Below, piece after piece: positions 1-10,439 of a stretch of DNA of 64,000 nucleotides. Source of the DNA: Selaginella tamariscina (taxonomy: Eukaryota > Streptophyta > Lycopodiopsida > Selaginellales > Selaginellaceae); assembly GCA_003024785.1 (NCBI GenBank), contig PUQB01000778.1:1-64000 (forward strand), in the 5' to 3' direction. Numbering within the stretch: position 1 is the first letter of the stretch; each line of letters opens with the position of its first letter. The notes beneath the pieces were generated by a model, which worked only from the letters and a program-made list of their open reading frames with translations, made no database searches and was not told the origin of the DNA. A program made the translations under genes and the position numbers.

Positions 1-419
1 CCACACACATGCTTCAGTGCAGCAACAAAGGTTAGGCTGGTTTGCTCGAATCCTTCTGAATACATATGATCCAAGAGGCTCAAAGCTAATGCTCCTTGAC
101 CGATTTCGTATCCGCAATGCATTCCAGTATCATGCACCGGCATTCTCTCAAAGATTGATCTGACTTCATATATGCTCCCACATTTTGCATACATGTGGAT
201 CAAGCTGCTTGCAACGTACACGTTCAGCTCGACTTTGTTCTCAATTGCATATGCGTGGAGAACCTTCGTCCAAATGGTGACAACCTTGAAGCGCATGAAG
301 ACTTTTGCAGCTGGTTTGATGAGATGAAAGCCAAGTGCAAGATCTCCTGAAAGATGTTGCTTACCGTGCATCAGCATACGTTGCATAGTAAGTGGATAAA
401 CAATATCCTTAGTAAACAT
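1..419 (-). CDS. PPR protein fragment, runs off the left edge
   Basis: The minus strand is open from an ATG at 417-419 to the window edge, about 139 residues without a stop. From about residue 55 it reads as PPR sequence: an 'HAYAIENKVELNVYVASSL' stretch, then 'IHMYAKCGS', 'VRSIFERMP', and ending near 'LTFVAALKHVC'. These are consensus positions of PLS-class PPR motifs, which bind organellar RNA one base per motif. The 'WTALI' core expected after the FERMP segment is replaced by unrelated residues, so this copy may be degenerate. The first 50 residues do not look like PPR, and the true start may be elsewhere. The 3' part of the gene lies outside the window. Confidence 0.6.
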   Translation of the reverse strand, partial: MFTKDIVYPLTMQRMLMHGKQHLSGDLALGFHLIKPAAKVFMRFKVVTIWTKVLHAYAIENKVELNVYVASSLIHMYAKCGSIYEVRSIFERMPVHDTGMHCGYEIGQGALALSLLDHMYSEGFEQTSLTFVAALKHVC

Positions 420-1340
420 AAATTTGTTTTGTCATTGACCAAAGAACACAAATTATATGAGAACAAAGGAATTCTAATGCTTGCCACTTGTTACATTAAG
501 TTCTGTCTGCAATATTCACATGCCACTGTTTAATGGAGGTGTCAACCTTAGAAACTTTAATTTGCACATACAGATTGTGCTCCTATAAGAGCTCAGTGTT
601 GTTACTCACTATTAAAATAACTATAATTGTTATTTTTATTTTTAACAAATACAAATATCTAATTTAATAATTTCTTAAACTATATGTACAATCTGGTAAA
701 ATACTTAAACCTTAGTATACAGCCCCCTCTCTTAATCACAATTAAATTAACTAATTATTTTAATGATTTTATATGTATTTAAAGGATATAAATTAAAAAG
801 ACCTTCAGGATTAATGCATTTCATCTATATACATAACTTGGTATATATAAACTTTCTTAAATACATTTTTTCTTAGTTTTTAATATTTATTAATTAATTA
901 AATTTTAATTAATCACTGGGGCTGTATAATTCCTTTTCCCTATTAAATTTAAGACATGAGCACATGTTTACTTCATAAATATTTGTTAGCAAAATATATG
1001 AATTAAAGACTGCAATATATAAATTATTACGGTGTGTTCCGGCGGCTTTTACAGAATAATTAATATATGAGATCGTAGCTATATATAGAAGATTCACACA
1101 TACAGTATTCACACGCCAACACACACATACACCTAATTATAAATTCAATGTTCATCAGTAATATGTTCAAAAGGATTGTAATACTTAATGCAAATTTATC
1201 TGAAGAATAAAACTGTTTTTGTATGTTTACCGTTGCAAATTTGAAGTATAGCCAATGTGTAAGTGCCTGCACTGATGTAACAAGAACAATGGCTGTCTAA
1301 GGAGAAGAAAAGTACCTTGCAAAATTTTGAACCGACACTG
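420..1340. other. AT-rich intergenic DNA, no gene seen
   Basis: Strongly AT-rich sequence with short open frames of low-complexity composition (for example both minus-strand frames at 909-1272). None shows a recognisable domain, splice-consistent exon or codon bias. I see nothing supportable here. Confidence 0.6.
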
Positions 1341-1350
1341 GAGATGCTTT

Positions 1351-1520
1351 TACCAGGCATATGCTATATACAAGGGTTAAAGAGCAAAGCCGTCTTCTTG
1401 AATGTGTTATTCAAGATCATGCAAGTGCTTTCTTTGAGAGCATCTGCTTGAAACCCGTTGATTCTTCAAGAACACCATTATTGCCTCACTCGAGACCCAT
1501 GGATCGGTGTCCTGCATTTT
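1351..1520 (+). other. exon-like open segment, function unknown
   Basis: After a plausible acceptor (a pyrimidine-containing tract ending CCAG near 1355) the plus strand reads an ordinary-looking protein segment including 'RVKEQSRLLECVIQDH' and 'FFESICLKPVDSS' before running into low-complexity sequence. Composition is much more protein-like than in neighbouring frames, and the segment could be an internal exon of a gene whose last exon is at 2499-2608. I do not recognise the protein. It could also be a fossil exon. Confidence 0.3.
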
Positions 1521-1686
1521 CCCTGTTTGATCTTATTTGCTGGATAAGAGTTATTACACACAGACACGCACGCACCCAATTATATATGGTCTGTACTGCA
1601 TATTCGTTAACACTCAAACGACGCACGCACCCAATGCATTATCTATCGGTAGCATATTCGCATATGATATTACAGATACTGATCTA

Positions 1687-1693
1687 GGTAGGT

Positions 1694-1756
<63 letters not shown>
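1687..1756 (+). repeat. compound microsatellite (GT)n(GA)n
   Basis: A GT tract passes directly into a GA tract. It is one of about twenty occurrences in the window of the same junction in the same strand polarity. The open frames over it (CVCVC...ERERE) are artefacts of the repeat. Confidence 0.95.
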
Positions 1757-1760
<4 letters not shown>

Positions 1761-2498
1761 AAGGTTACTTTAATCCCAGGGAGTCCACTCACCTCCCACG
1801 TACGAACGATGTACGTGTACGTGAGGGGTGTAAATATTATATTTTAAGTAAGCTTACTACTTTTTGTGTTAAGGCTAAATATGATATACAGAGAAACATG
1901 CAATTTGTAAATTAATTTTATATTTTAAAGACTTAATATTCATAGAAATTATTCAAATCCCTTCAATTTTTCTAAATTGAAACGCAACAACTAATAATCG
2001 ATTTCGCCTTATCTATCCATGCCTAACTTAGTTTTCCATTATTTAGGTCTTGTTATGTAATATATAAATATATATACATAAAATACTAGTACATGTATAT
2101 ATGAATATATGTATTCATATAGATGAATATGTATATATATTGTATGTATGGAATATATATTCTATGTATATGCATGTACATAAAATATATATAGAATATA
2201 CTATGTGGATACAGAAATTTTTATATGGTGTAATTGGAAAGCCATACACGGTCATACCATACATATACATATATAAGTGGACTCCCTGGGACTTTAATGA
2301 GGAGAGAGATTTCTGTACCTGCATTATCCCCTGCTCATGTGTATATATCAGTTACCTGCTTGGGAACCTGCTGGTCAATGCAAACTGCGTGTCGATCACC
2401 TAGCATAAACTATGTCTGGCTTGTTTGGATGAGCTTGCATACGACGGTAAAATATATTGGATCATACTGAGTTTGCACAAGGCTGTTGTTTAATGCAG

Positions 2499-2608
2499 AC
2501 AACTTGCAAAGCGGGACAGCTATTGAGTATGTTACCAGGCTCTCTGGACATGTCATAGATAATTATGTGCATGTCAACCTTCTTCAACCTCAGAAAGAAA
2601 GGAAATAG
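2499..2608 (+). other. candidate 3'-terminal exon, unknown protein
   Basis: A consensus-like acceptor (TTTAATGCAG, ending 2498) is followed by 36 protein-like codons and a TAG stop at 2606-2608. The peptide includes 'LQSGTAIEYVTRLSGHV' and ends 'NLLQPQKERK'. The sequence is neither low-complexity nor repeat-derived, which suggests a true last exon of a plus-strand gene lying between about 1.2 and 2.6 kb. I could not join it convincingly to the segment at 1351-1520 and do not recognise the family. Confidence 0.35.
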
Positions 2609-2611
2609 ATC

Positions 2612-4049
2612 TGTGCATTTCATCGCAAGCTACAGCCCTTTATCTTTGTTTAAACAAGTCATGTTTTAGTTCCCTCATTAAAGTACCTTCAATCAATCTC
2701 TCTCTCTCTAACGCACACACATGATACAATATAGACCAGTATCTGAAATATCATATGCAAATTTATCTCAGGAAGCATTCACACGATCCATTTGAGTTTA
2801 ACGAATATGCAGTACCACCATATTGTACTGACACCAACAGCAAAAATCACTGTATGTGTTCCAGCTTCACGCACGCGCACACACACACATTTCTAGGATA
2901 GTATACTTATTTAGATCAGTAGGGTGTTTGAAATCATGGCAATACACTATGCAAACTTAGCTTAAGAAACGTTTGCATGTAAACACTGTTGTCCTCTTGC
3001 TAAGTACCTGCAATATAGGAAGAAGAATAGCTGGCTCTGGGCTGCAATAGTACAAGCACTGTGTGTGTTCCACACACATAGACGCATAAATACACATGCA
3101 CGCACACATACGCGCGCGCGCGTGTGTTCATAAATGATCTGAGCTTCACGATAAGCAAACAGAGACCATGAAATACTTCATTATAACATTTAGAACACAA
3201 GGGTATAGTTATAACATTTCTCAATATTAAACGCATGCATACAGAAGGATGTATCACGAGTGGCTCATGAACGGCAAGAAAGATAGAAAGCTTCAAATAC
3301 ATTCATGAACATACCTGATGACTGTTTACAGGAAACAATACACAGATGTTTGTCAATGCTATAGAGTCCAAGCTCAAAGGGGATTTCGAGGGTTACACAG
3401 GCCTCCCGTGACTTGCATTCTCCGTGATGCATTCAGTGGGTGGACACAGGATGGTTCTGTCAAGTTTGGCACATCAATCTGGACCACTTGCTCTTCCTAA
3501 AGGTATTTCATTCACAAGTTAACTATGAGAAAGATGTAGCAAGTGTATAACTGTATGTACTCAAGAATAAGAAGTTGGTAGCGCGGCTGCAATAGAAATT
3601 ACCAACTTTGGGATCTGTGAACTTTACCCTTATACAATTCCTTCTATAATTTATATAGAATGTTTGTGCGTATCGTAGTGCTACATTACAATGGGTGGTC
3701 TATAGACTCGTATAGATAGATGTATATGTGGCCTTCCAAGGTGTGTAGGTGTGTGTGCGTGCGTGTGTGTGTGAGAGAGAGAGCATTATAATCATAAATT
3801 TAAATTAATTAATTACATATAATATTTGAGCATGAGAGCTATTCAAGAAGGTCCCATGCCAACTTTGCGAGCTTTTGGAAAAATATATGAAGAAAAGACA
3901 TCGAGTGCTGAAAAGCTCTACATTCTTTAAAATGGTCTTGTTATTATTCATAAATGGGATCAAGTTTGCATGACTTCATGTCTGATTGAGAGTCGTGTGT
4001 TAACATGGACTCAACCTTGCCTCTGCTTGTATAATTCAAACAACACATG

Positions 4050-4085
<36 letters not shown>

Positions 4086-5043
4086 CACACACCACGCACG
4101 CACGGGGTTAGAGAGAGGGAGATACGACTCAAACTTTTCTGTGTAAATTACATGTTCAACTCTGTTTGGTTGGGCCATCAAACTAGTTTCTCAACAATAT
4201 TTATGATATACACATGCATGCGTATGGCTTGTGTGTGTGTGTGTGTAGACATTTATGTCATCTGCTCATGGTTCATGGCTGTTGTTGAACGCAATTATCA
4301 TGTGTGCGTGTGTGAGATATATTTACAGGCATATACTCCTTGTGTTTTGTTTGTATCCCTTTTGTGTGTGCGGGTGCGCGCGTGTGTGATGCCTAATCAT
4401 GCAAAATACATTCTGTCTTGCTCAGCATTTTGAGCAAGATAATGCACATATGAGCACACACAGCACGCACGCACACGTAAAATTTATGAGAAAGGCCCGT
4501 AGCTTAAACATTAGTCGGCGTCTTGCAACTTAGTCAAAATGGTTCAACACTTTACCTCTCTACGTCTCTCTCTCTCTCTCTCTCTCTCTACTCACGCGCG
4601 CACACAGTATATAAAAATATAAAATTATGCATCCATTATACACATAACAGTGAAACAAAGATTACACCAAAATTGGAAGATATATTGGTTAATGATTGTG
4701 TTATTTTTTATATATTTGTTCTACTAACTTTGATTGTTGTTTCTGAGTTTTCTGCACTTATTTATTGTATTGAACTAAATGGTTGCCAACTTCCTTCTGA
4801 GCATCTTGCAGTAAAACAGCGCACATCGGATCACCCAAGGAGGACGGCCCCGTACAAACCCTTTCCATCATTACACTCTAAATGTATTTATTATATATAT
4901 ATGTACCTTGAACATAAAATTTTGATTATTTCTTTGTAGCTAGGTTTAAAACAAGCAAACTTTCTGGTACGATTTGGTGTGAATCTACATTATGTATATA
5001 CTACGTTATCATGATAATACGGTCCCATGTGTATTACATATAC

Positions 5044-5088
<45 letters not shown>

Positions 5089-5200
5089 GCTAAACTGGAA
5101 TGTATATATATGAAACGAACTCTGCTTGAGAAAAAAAAAAAAAAAGAAAAGACTTTAAAAAGATTTAAAAAATTAAAAAAAAAAAAAAACATCGTTCGTA
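2612..5200. other. gene-poor DNA rich in microsatellites
   Basis: The stretch holds scattered (CA)n, (CT)n(AC)n, (GT)n(GA)n and (AT)n tracts (notably 3747-3782, 4051-4085, 4562-4608, 5043-5090) in AT-rich DNA. Around 3336-3500 there is a short plus-strand segment that reads in two frames ('FVNAIESKLKGDFEGYTG' in one, 'AFSGWTQDGSVKFGTS' in another). It may be a decayed exon, but the family is not recognisable. No other coding signal is evident. Confidence 0.5.
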
Positions 5201-5202
5201 TA

Positions 5203-5785
5203 TTATGGCATAAACAGTTTATTCCCGCATTTGCATCTCCAAGCTTCTGGGTAGTATTCTGGAGTTCCGACAAAGCCCGGTTGTATGGGAACAAAAACTG
5301 GCCTACACGGCAAGCAGCTCCCACATTTCCCATTGCACCGTGGAGGTGATGATCCAAGTGCTAACCTTCTTCTATTCACACTGTGCGGAAATTGCTCCAG
5401 ACGTAGATAATCCATTCTAATCTATAGAACAATTATATATATAAGTTGGAATATATATAATTTTGAATGGTTTAATATATATAAATTATGAATTTAAATT
5501 AGTGGTTTTATATGAATTAAGAAGCTTGGAGTGTTTAACAGGTACCTGATCAAGCTGCTGCTGCTCCTGTTTAGATGGCAGATCTGCAAGTATGAAGATT
5601 TGATAATCAGTTAGGAATTTTCGGAAACTGTCTTGTTCAAAGACAGACAAACATTCACTCACTACATCAATGGATCTTATATACTTACCAAGATGTCTTC
5701 CTTGTATTGTTGAGCTAAATATTAAAACCATCATTATAAACACTGCAAATCTTATAAACTGCTTGTGTACTGCTCTTCTTCCCAT
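5203..5785 (-). CDS. EPFL: EPIDERMAL PATTERNING FACTOR-like (EPFL) secreted peptide precursor
   Basis: Three exons give a 117-residue precursor: 5785-5689, 5583-5546 and 5421-5203. The introns have GTAAGT/GCAG and GTACCT/ATAG borders, and the phases join in frame. Residues 1-30 form a signal peptide (basic start, then 'FAVFIMMVLIFSST'). After a dibasic 'NRRR' comes the mature peptide: 'GSSPPRCNGKCGSCLPC', 'VPIQPGF', 'EYYPEAWRCKCGNKLFMP', with the six family cysteines and the conserved family C-terminus. EPF/EPFL peptides are apoplastic ligands of ERECTA-family receptors with TMM, controlling stomatal patterning and organ growth. By eye the core is closest to the EPFL1/EPFL2-type peptides rather than EPF1/EPF2, but subclass is uncertain. 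Intron 1 is 105 nt and contains no stop in frame, so a retained-intron form of 152 residues is also open. No damage is seen. Confidence 0.9.
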
Positions 5786-5870
5786 GGTTCTTCAACTATG
5801 TCCGCTGCTACTAAATAAAACCTAGATTTGTAAGCTCTCCTGAACGTGGAATTGACCTAAAGTGGTTCGC

Positions 5871-5882
5871 CTATTTATATAT
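5871..5882 (-). promoter_or_regulatory. candidate TATA box of the EPFL gene
   Basis: On the minus strand a TATATAAATAG motif lies roughly 90 nt upstream of the EPFL start codon at 5785, a normal distance allowing a 5' UTR of about 60 nt. This is inferred from motif and spacing only. Confidence 0.5.
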
Positions 5883-6119
5883 GAGCAACTCACGCACACA
5901 CCACGTCCGTGATCCGATGGAATCTAAATAATCATTTAAGTATACAAATGTATATAGTTTTCATTTCAATATCCGTTTAAATATGGATTTAATTTTAGTG
6001 TGATATAATAATGGTAAATTAAAACACTTTCAAAACTTACGAGTGTCAGTACACACATCGACTTTTGCCATAATACAAAGTTATGGTTGGTCTGCTTCAT
6101 GAAGGGCAGTAGGGATGAA

Positions 6120-6330
6120 ATCTCAATGGTGGCACTCTAAGTATGAAGAGGATGCCGTTTGAAGCATACAGTTTTGTATGGATGAGCTTGCTAGCTGTTT
6201 GTAAGAGTTTGAATAACCTCAAACTTGACAAAGTAGCCCTTGATCCATTGAGAGATAACTCACCTGGAAATGTACTCATGAATGACATGTATAGGAAGAT
6301 GGATAGGGATAAGCTGCATATTATACATTG
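6120..6330 (+). pseudogene. PPR E-domain remnant
   Basis: The plus-strand frame reads 'RMPFEAYSFVWMSLLAVCK', then a degraded run and 'NVLMNDMYRKMDR'. It matches, position for position, the E domain seen in the PPR genes further right in this window ('MPFEADSFVWTTLLGACKK' and 'VLMGHIYRRLGM'). No upstream PPR repeats are attached and a stop follows soon after, so this is a fossil fragment. Confidence 0.7.
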
Positions 6331-6635
6331 TTACCTCCAATACAGTCATATGCATATCTGAACGATAACTAATAATATTATATTGTGTATAAAAATGTTT
6401 TTCAGATTTAGTTCATCTAGTATTTATCTGAAGTCATTTTTGTTCTCGGTAGCTATCAAAAATTACACAGTTTCCCTCCGGATACCATAACTGTGTACAC
6501 ATTGGCAATGTGAGGGGATAACAGCGTCGTAGAGCCTTTGCTGGACAGTATTCACTGTGCAATGGACGGACAAAAAACTGAATGCATGTACATATGGATG
6601 CATGCGTATGTAACTGCCAAGTGGCCAATTAAATT

Positions 6636-6915
6636 GGATTTAAATGGCAAAAAACATATGTACTAAAAAATGTATTATAAATGTATGGATCCATGCTTCA
6701 GTAAAGCCAGATGGAACAATCTTATTCGTTATAATAGCATATGTGCCACATGGATTTAATCAAAACCGTGGCCAAGTAAATTAAAACATATGTATTAAGA
6801 ACTGCAGTCCCAGCTTTACAAAAGTTCGGATTCATGCTTGAGTAAAACCACGTGGAAGAATCTTATTCATTATGCAAGATAAATCGTTAATAAATGTTAA
6901 AATGACTAGTTTAGG
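6636..6915. repeat. degenerate tandem duplication, unit about 143 bp
   Basis: Two adjacent copies share, in the same order, an 'acatatgta(c/t)taa' block and a block running from 'atccatgcttcagtaaa' (6688) or 'attcatgcttgagtaaa' (6831) through 'cttattc(g/a)ttat'. No coding content. Confidence 0.7.
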
Positions 6916-7142
6916 TGATGTCACATATTCCTTGTCGTAGTGTCTCTAACAATATACATGTATATGCTTCATATATTATAAATATATATGTTATTGAACA
7001 ACATTGTTATAGTTAAACAGTAGAACAGTTAACTTGTTTTGCTTTAGTAAATTTGAATACTGAAATGAGTGGTATTAATAAAGGTATTAATAAATACTAA
7101 AATTTATTTAAAATATAAATATAAATTTTGAGGGTATATATA

Positions 7143-7200
7143 CATGTGATATTTAAGTGTAATATTTATCATACACTTAAAAAATTTAAATATCACATGT
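7143..7200. repeat. short inverted repeat
   Basis: ACATGTGATATTTAA plus GTGTA on the left is matched by its reverse complement on the right, with a small internal asymmetry. It could form a hairpin of about 20 bp. It sits in AT-rich intergenic DNA with no adjacent gene. Confidence 0.6.
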
Positions 7201-8377
7201 TATACCACAAATAATTTTAATCTTGGCATTATTATTTAAAATATTTAATTACTTAATAAATTTTTAAAAAAATCTAGAATAATAAAAATGAAACTTTATA
7301 TAGTATTTCAATATAAGCTTTATTTAACAAAGATTTTAAATATTGGAAAAACTCATTTCTTACCCGTTCTGCATTCTCATGTTTTAACATAGTTTGTGAT
7401 ATTCTTGGGGTTACATGGAAGGTAACTGAGCTTGTTTATATTTTTGTACATTCAAATTATACACACACACACACACACCCCTCATGTACAAGGAGTAAAT
7501 ATTTAAGATTACCTTGTAGTTTTCTGAATGGCTTGGTATAGAAACACAGGATTCGTGCAAGTAACCACAGAGACTTCAGATGAGCATGGAACTTCATAGC
7601 ACATTAGCATAACAACGCACAGGATTTTAGTATACGCTGGTGCACACACACACACACCTGATTAACATTTAAGCAGATGGTGGATGGAGAGTTAGTGGTG
7701 GACAGGATGACATTTTGGCCTCATGAAGTGGAACATCTTTAAGTTTACCCTTGCTTGTGGCACCTCATTACTATCAAGCTAGACCCAATGTGTTCTCCAT
7801 AGTATCTGCAAACAACACAAGAGCTACCCTAATAAAATATCCTGCTTTACATGGCTTATTGGAGAGTTTAATTTGGAGTATGGAAAGTTCATTGCTATTG
7901 CTTTAGTTGGTTTGGCTAAGCTTGTCTAAACTCTTTTGTTAATGTTGTACCAAATTCTATGCCACTTGTCGTGATCCGATAAGCTGTAAATCATGATATG
8001 GATAGAGCGGCTTATTTATCACCGCCTGGACACATTCCAGCCACGGAGACGAGGCACTCGGAATGATTTTGTTTAAAGTTATAAACTATGTTAAACTATG
8101 TAGTTTGGGTGAGAAGAAAAGGAAGGGGGAAAACATCAGAATTTTATTAAAGTTTTAGAATATAAACAAGAAACTTTCTCAACATACACCAATCTAGAAA
8201 AAATGCTAATGTAGCTAGGAAAGATTTCAACATGCACTAGTGATATACCAAAGAGTGTTGAGCGATATCAAAAGACAAAACACAAAGGAACAAATAATAT
8301 ACGCGGTTTCTGGAACGAACAAATGAATATCCACTCCATATTCTTCAATTTGCACTACTTTCCCCATTTCTTTGGAT

Positions 8378-10438
8378 ATGGACCCTCACTCCACAAATAC
8401 ATTCTTCGTATTCACTCTAGTTCTTGTAACTCTGTAGGACACATGCGTATTTCACGGCGTTCTTTGGAGATCTCGGTGAAGTAGACAGCTCCACAGCAGT
8501 CATGGGCATGTCAGGTAGCTCCGTTATAGCAGACAAGCAAAGCTGGTGGCACTTCCTTGACTCTACAAAATTCAACACCTCATATCAGGCCTTTCTTCAG
8601 TACATGATCTCCAACGTTCCAGCAGAGTATGGCACAAAGGACTCATTACAGCGGCACAAGGAAGCTCTCAAGCATGAAATCGAGCTCAAGAGGGGGCTGT
8701 TAGCAACAAAGAACGCCTCAGTTGCAGAGTATCACGAGGTGAAGTACATCAAAGGGATTGGGAGAATGGAAGTGAACTTGTGGATGCTAGCTTATATTTG
8801 CCTTACCGAAGAATGCACCAGCCTTGTTCCTGTGAGTCTATGAATGACGATGATCTGGAAATCTGGAGCCTGCTCTATGTGGGAAGTCATGTTCCCTTAC
8901 GCCGGGTTTAAGAACGAGCATCCTCGGCGAGGTAAGAACTACTTTGTTCTCAATGCAGTTACGTCCAGCATACTGCAGTTCACGGGATATACTCTTCCGT
9001 TAAATGACAACAGGCTTCCTGGGTTGAAGGTCAGGTATATCTCATCGACAGATCTTTCAAACTGCTCCGGCTCACCAACGCGTGTCGGAAGGTCACTGAC
9101 TGCAACATACTACAACGATGGACCATTCCAGTGCCTTAACATGGGGCCGGCTTTTGAGAACATCACAAACAACCCTAACTTGTTACTCCTTGGGAACAAG
9201 TTTACTGTGGACATCCCTTTCCAGATCGTAGGTCTTACAGATTGTGAGGATGCGCCAGTCCTTGTTCAGCTCAACGCAACAAGCTACCTAGCATGCTCTT
9301 CTCGGCATAGGTCTTTTGACGTGTATTCATGTACTGTGGTAGAGTACTCATGCACTCACGACACTCTCAATTACTTCTCTGCAATATACAAGGCTTACGA
9401 AAGTAGACGGGATGAGAGCGTGTTGTGTCACCAGGGTAAGAACATCTGGGTTAAGAAAATGAAATCATTACCATTTGTCGAGGGACGTGGGCAAGGGACA
9501 GGATTACCCATCTACAACCGGAGGGATCTTCCAGCGAGTGATCAATTGTGTGGGATGTATGCAGGATATCCCCAAGAGCGTGTAAGTTTGAAGCTTTCGA
9601 GCCTGGGAGTGAGTGTTGAGCTCCTCCATGGCGCAAGTGAAGAGTCTTGACCTAGAGGCACATGCCTCGGCTCTAAACTTGCATGAGGGTCCTCCGCTTG
9701 ACTTCTGGGTTTCTGTTCTTGCACTTCCAAGTGCTTTTGCAGCAGTTATTGCTGCCACTGTACTGCTCACGGATGCACAACTCAAGTTTCTTTCTCAACG
9801 TGCCTTTACAAACAAATGGTAAGTCAGGTTCTTCTGTGGTCAAAAGACATTCATCTTCTTCTTGTGCTTTGTAGCTTTGCACTGGTGATCTGCTGCAACT
9901 TCTTATCTGCACTTGTCACGGCCATGGTGGTGATATCAGTTGCAAGTTAACAAGGGAAAAAAGGAAGAAAACCTGGGCACTCTTCCCAAACAAGCTCACC
10001 TTGTTTGCAGGGGAGCCACAGATTCAAGCACTGTTTGTCATGCATGTAGAGTCATTCTACAAGTTGATGTACATGGTCATTGGGTGGTCATCTGTTGGAG
10101 CTCTTTTGCTTGTGGTGCTGCTCATAACTTTGTACAGGTTCCATGAGGTATTAAAGAGGCTTAAGCTGTTAAGGCGAATTCAAGGAGAGAGTGGCGACTT
10201 ACAGTTGGATCTGCTTAAAGCAGTTGAGATGACAGCAGCTGAGTATAAGAAACTGCTCCACACTCCAGCCCAGGAGTTGCAGCTCTTGATAAAGAATGGG
10301 AGCTCTGAGGCTTCAACCAATCAAGTGGTAGAACCTGCAGTAACTCAAGAACGTCAGCCTCAGAGTCATGAGCAGGAGCCTCATAATTCTCAGTTACGAA
10401 GGTCCACACTTTCTAAATGCTTTAAGCTTAGAACATGA
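8378..10438 (+). pseudogene. unrecognised secreted/multi-pass membrane protein gene, frame-broken
   Basis: A signal-peptide-like start (8378, MDPHS... followed by 'FFVFTLVLVTL') meets a TAG at 8435, and coding continues one frame over from about 8440. A long ectodomain-like region follows (8440-9650), with cysteines and NxS/T sites, interrupted by an in-frame TGA at 8841. The frame changes again near 9620. Then come three hydrophobic segments: 'LDFWVSVLALPSAFAAVIAA' (about 9700), 'FALVICCNFLSALVTAMVV' (about 9880) and 'GWSSVGALLLVVLLITLY' (about 10080-10135). The tail is hydrophilic, Gln/Glu-rich and ends at 10438. Introns with GTAAGT (9819)/TTTGTAG and GTTAAC/TTTGCAG borders join the last three segments in frame. 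I recognise no family. Either this is a young pseudogene or the assembly has a few indel errors, because the long open stretches argue for recent function. Confidence 0.55.
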
Positions 10439-10439
10439 T

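Noticed and set aside
909..1272. Two overlapping minus-strand frames of about 70 codons
   Set aside because: AT-rich low-complexity sequence, Ile/Tyr/Asn-rich, no start context and no similarity to anything recognised.
1694..1915. Open frames encoding CVCVC...ERERE over SSRs (here, 4047-4433, 26260-26808, 44438-44705, 60349-60630)
   Set aside because: They are direct translations of (GT)n and (GA)n tracts with no domain. Only where they continue into PPR sequence are they mentioned as possible starts.
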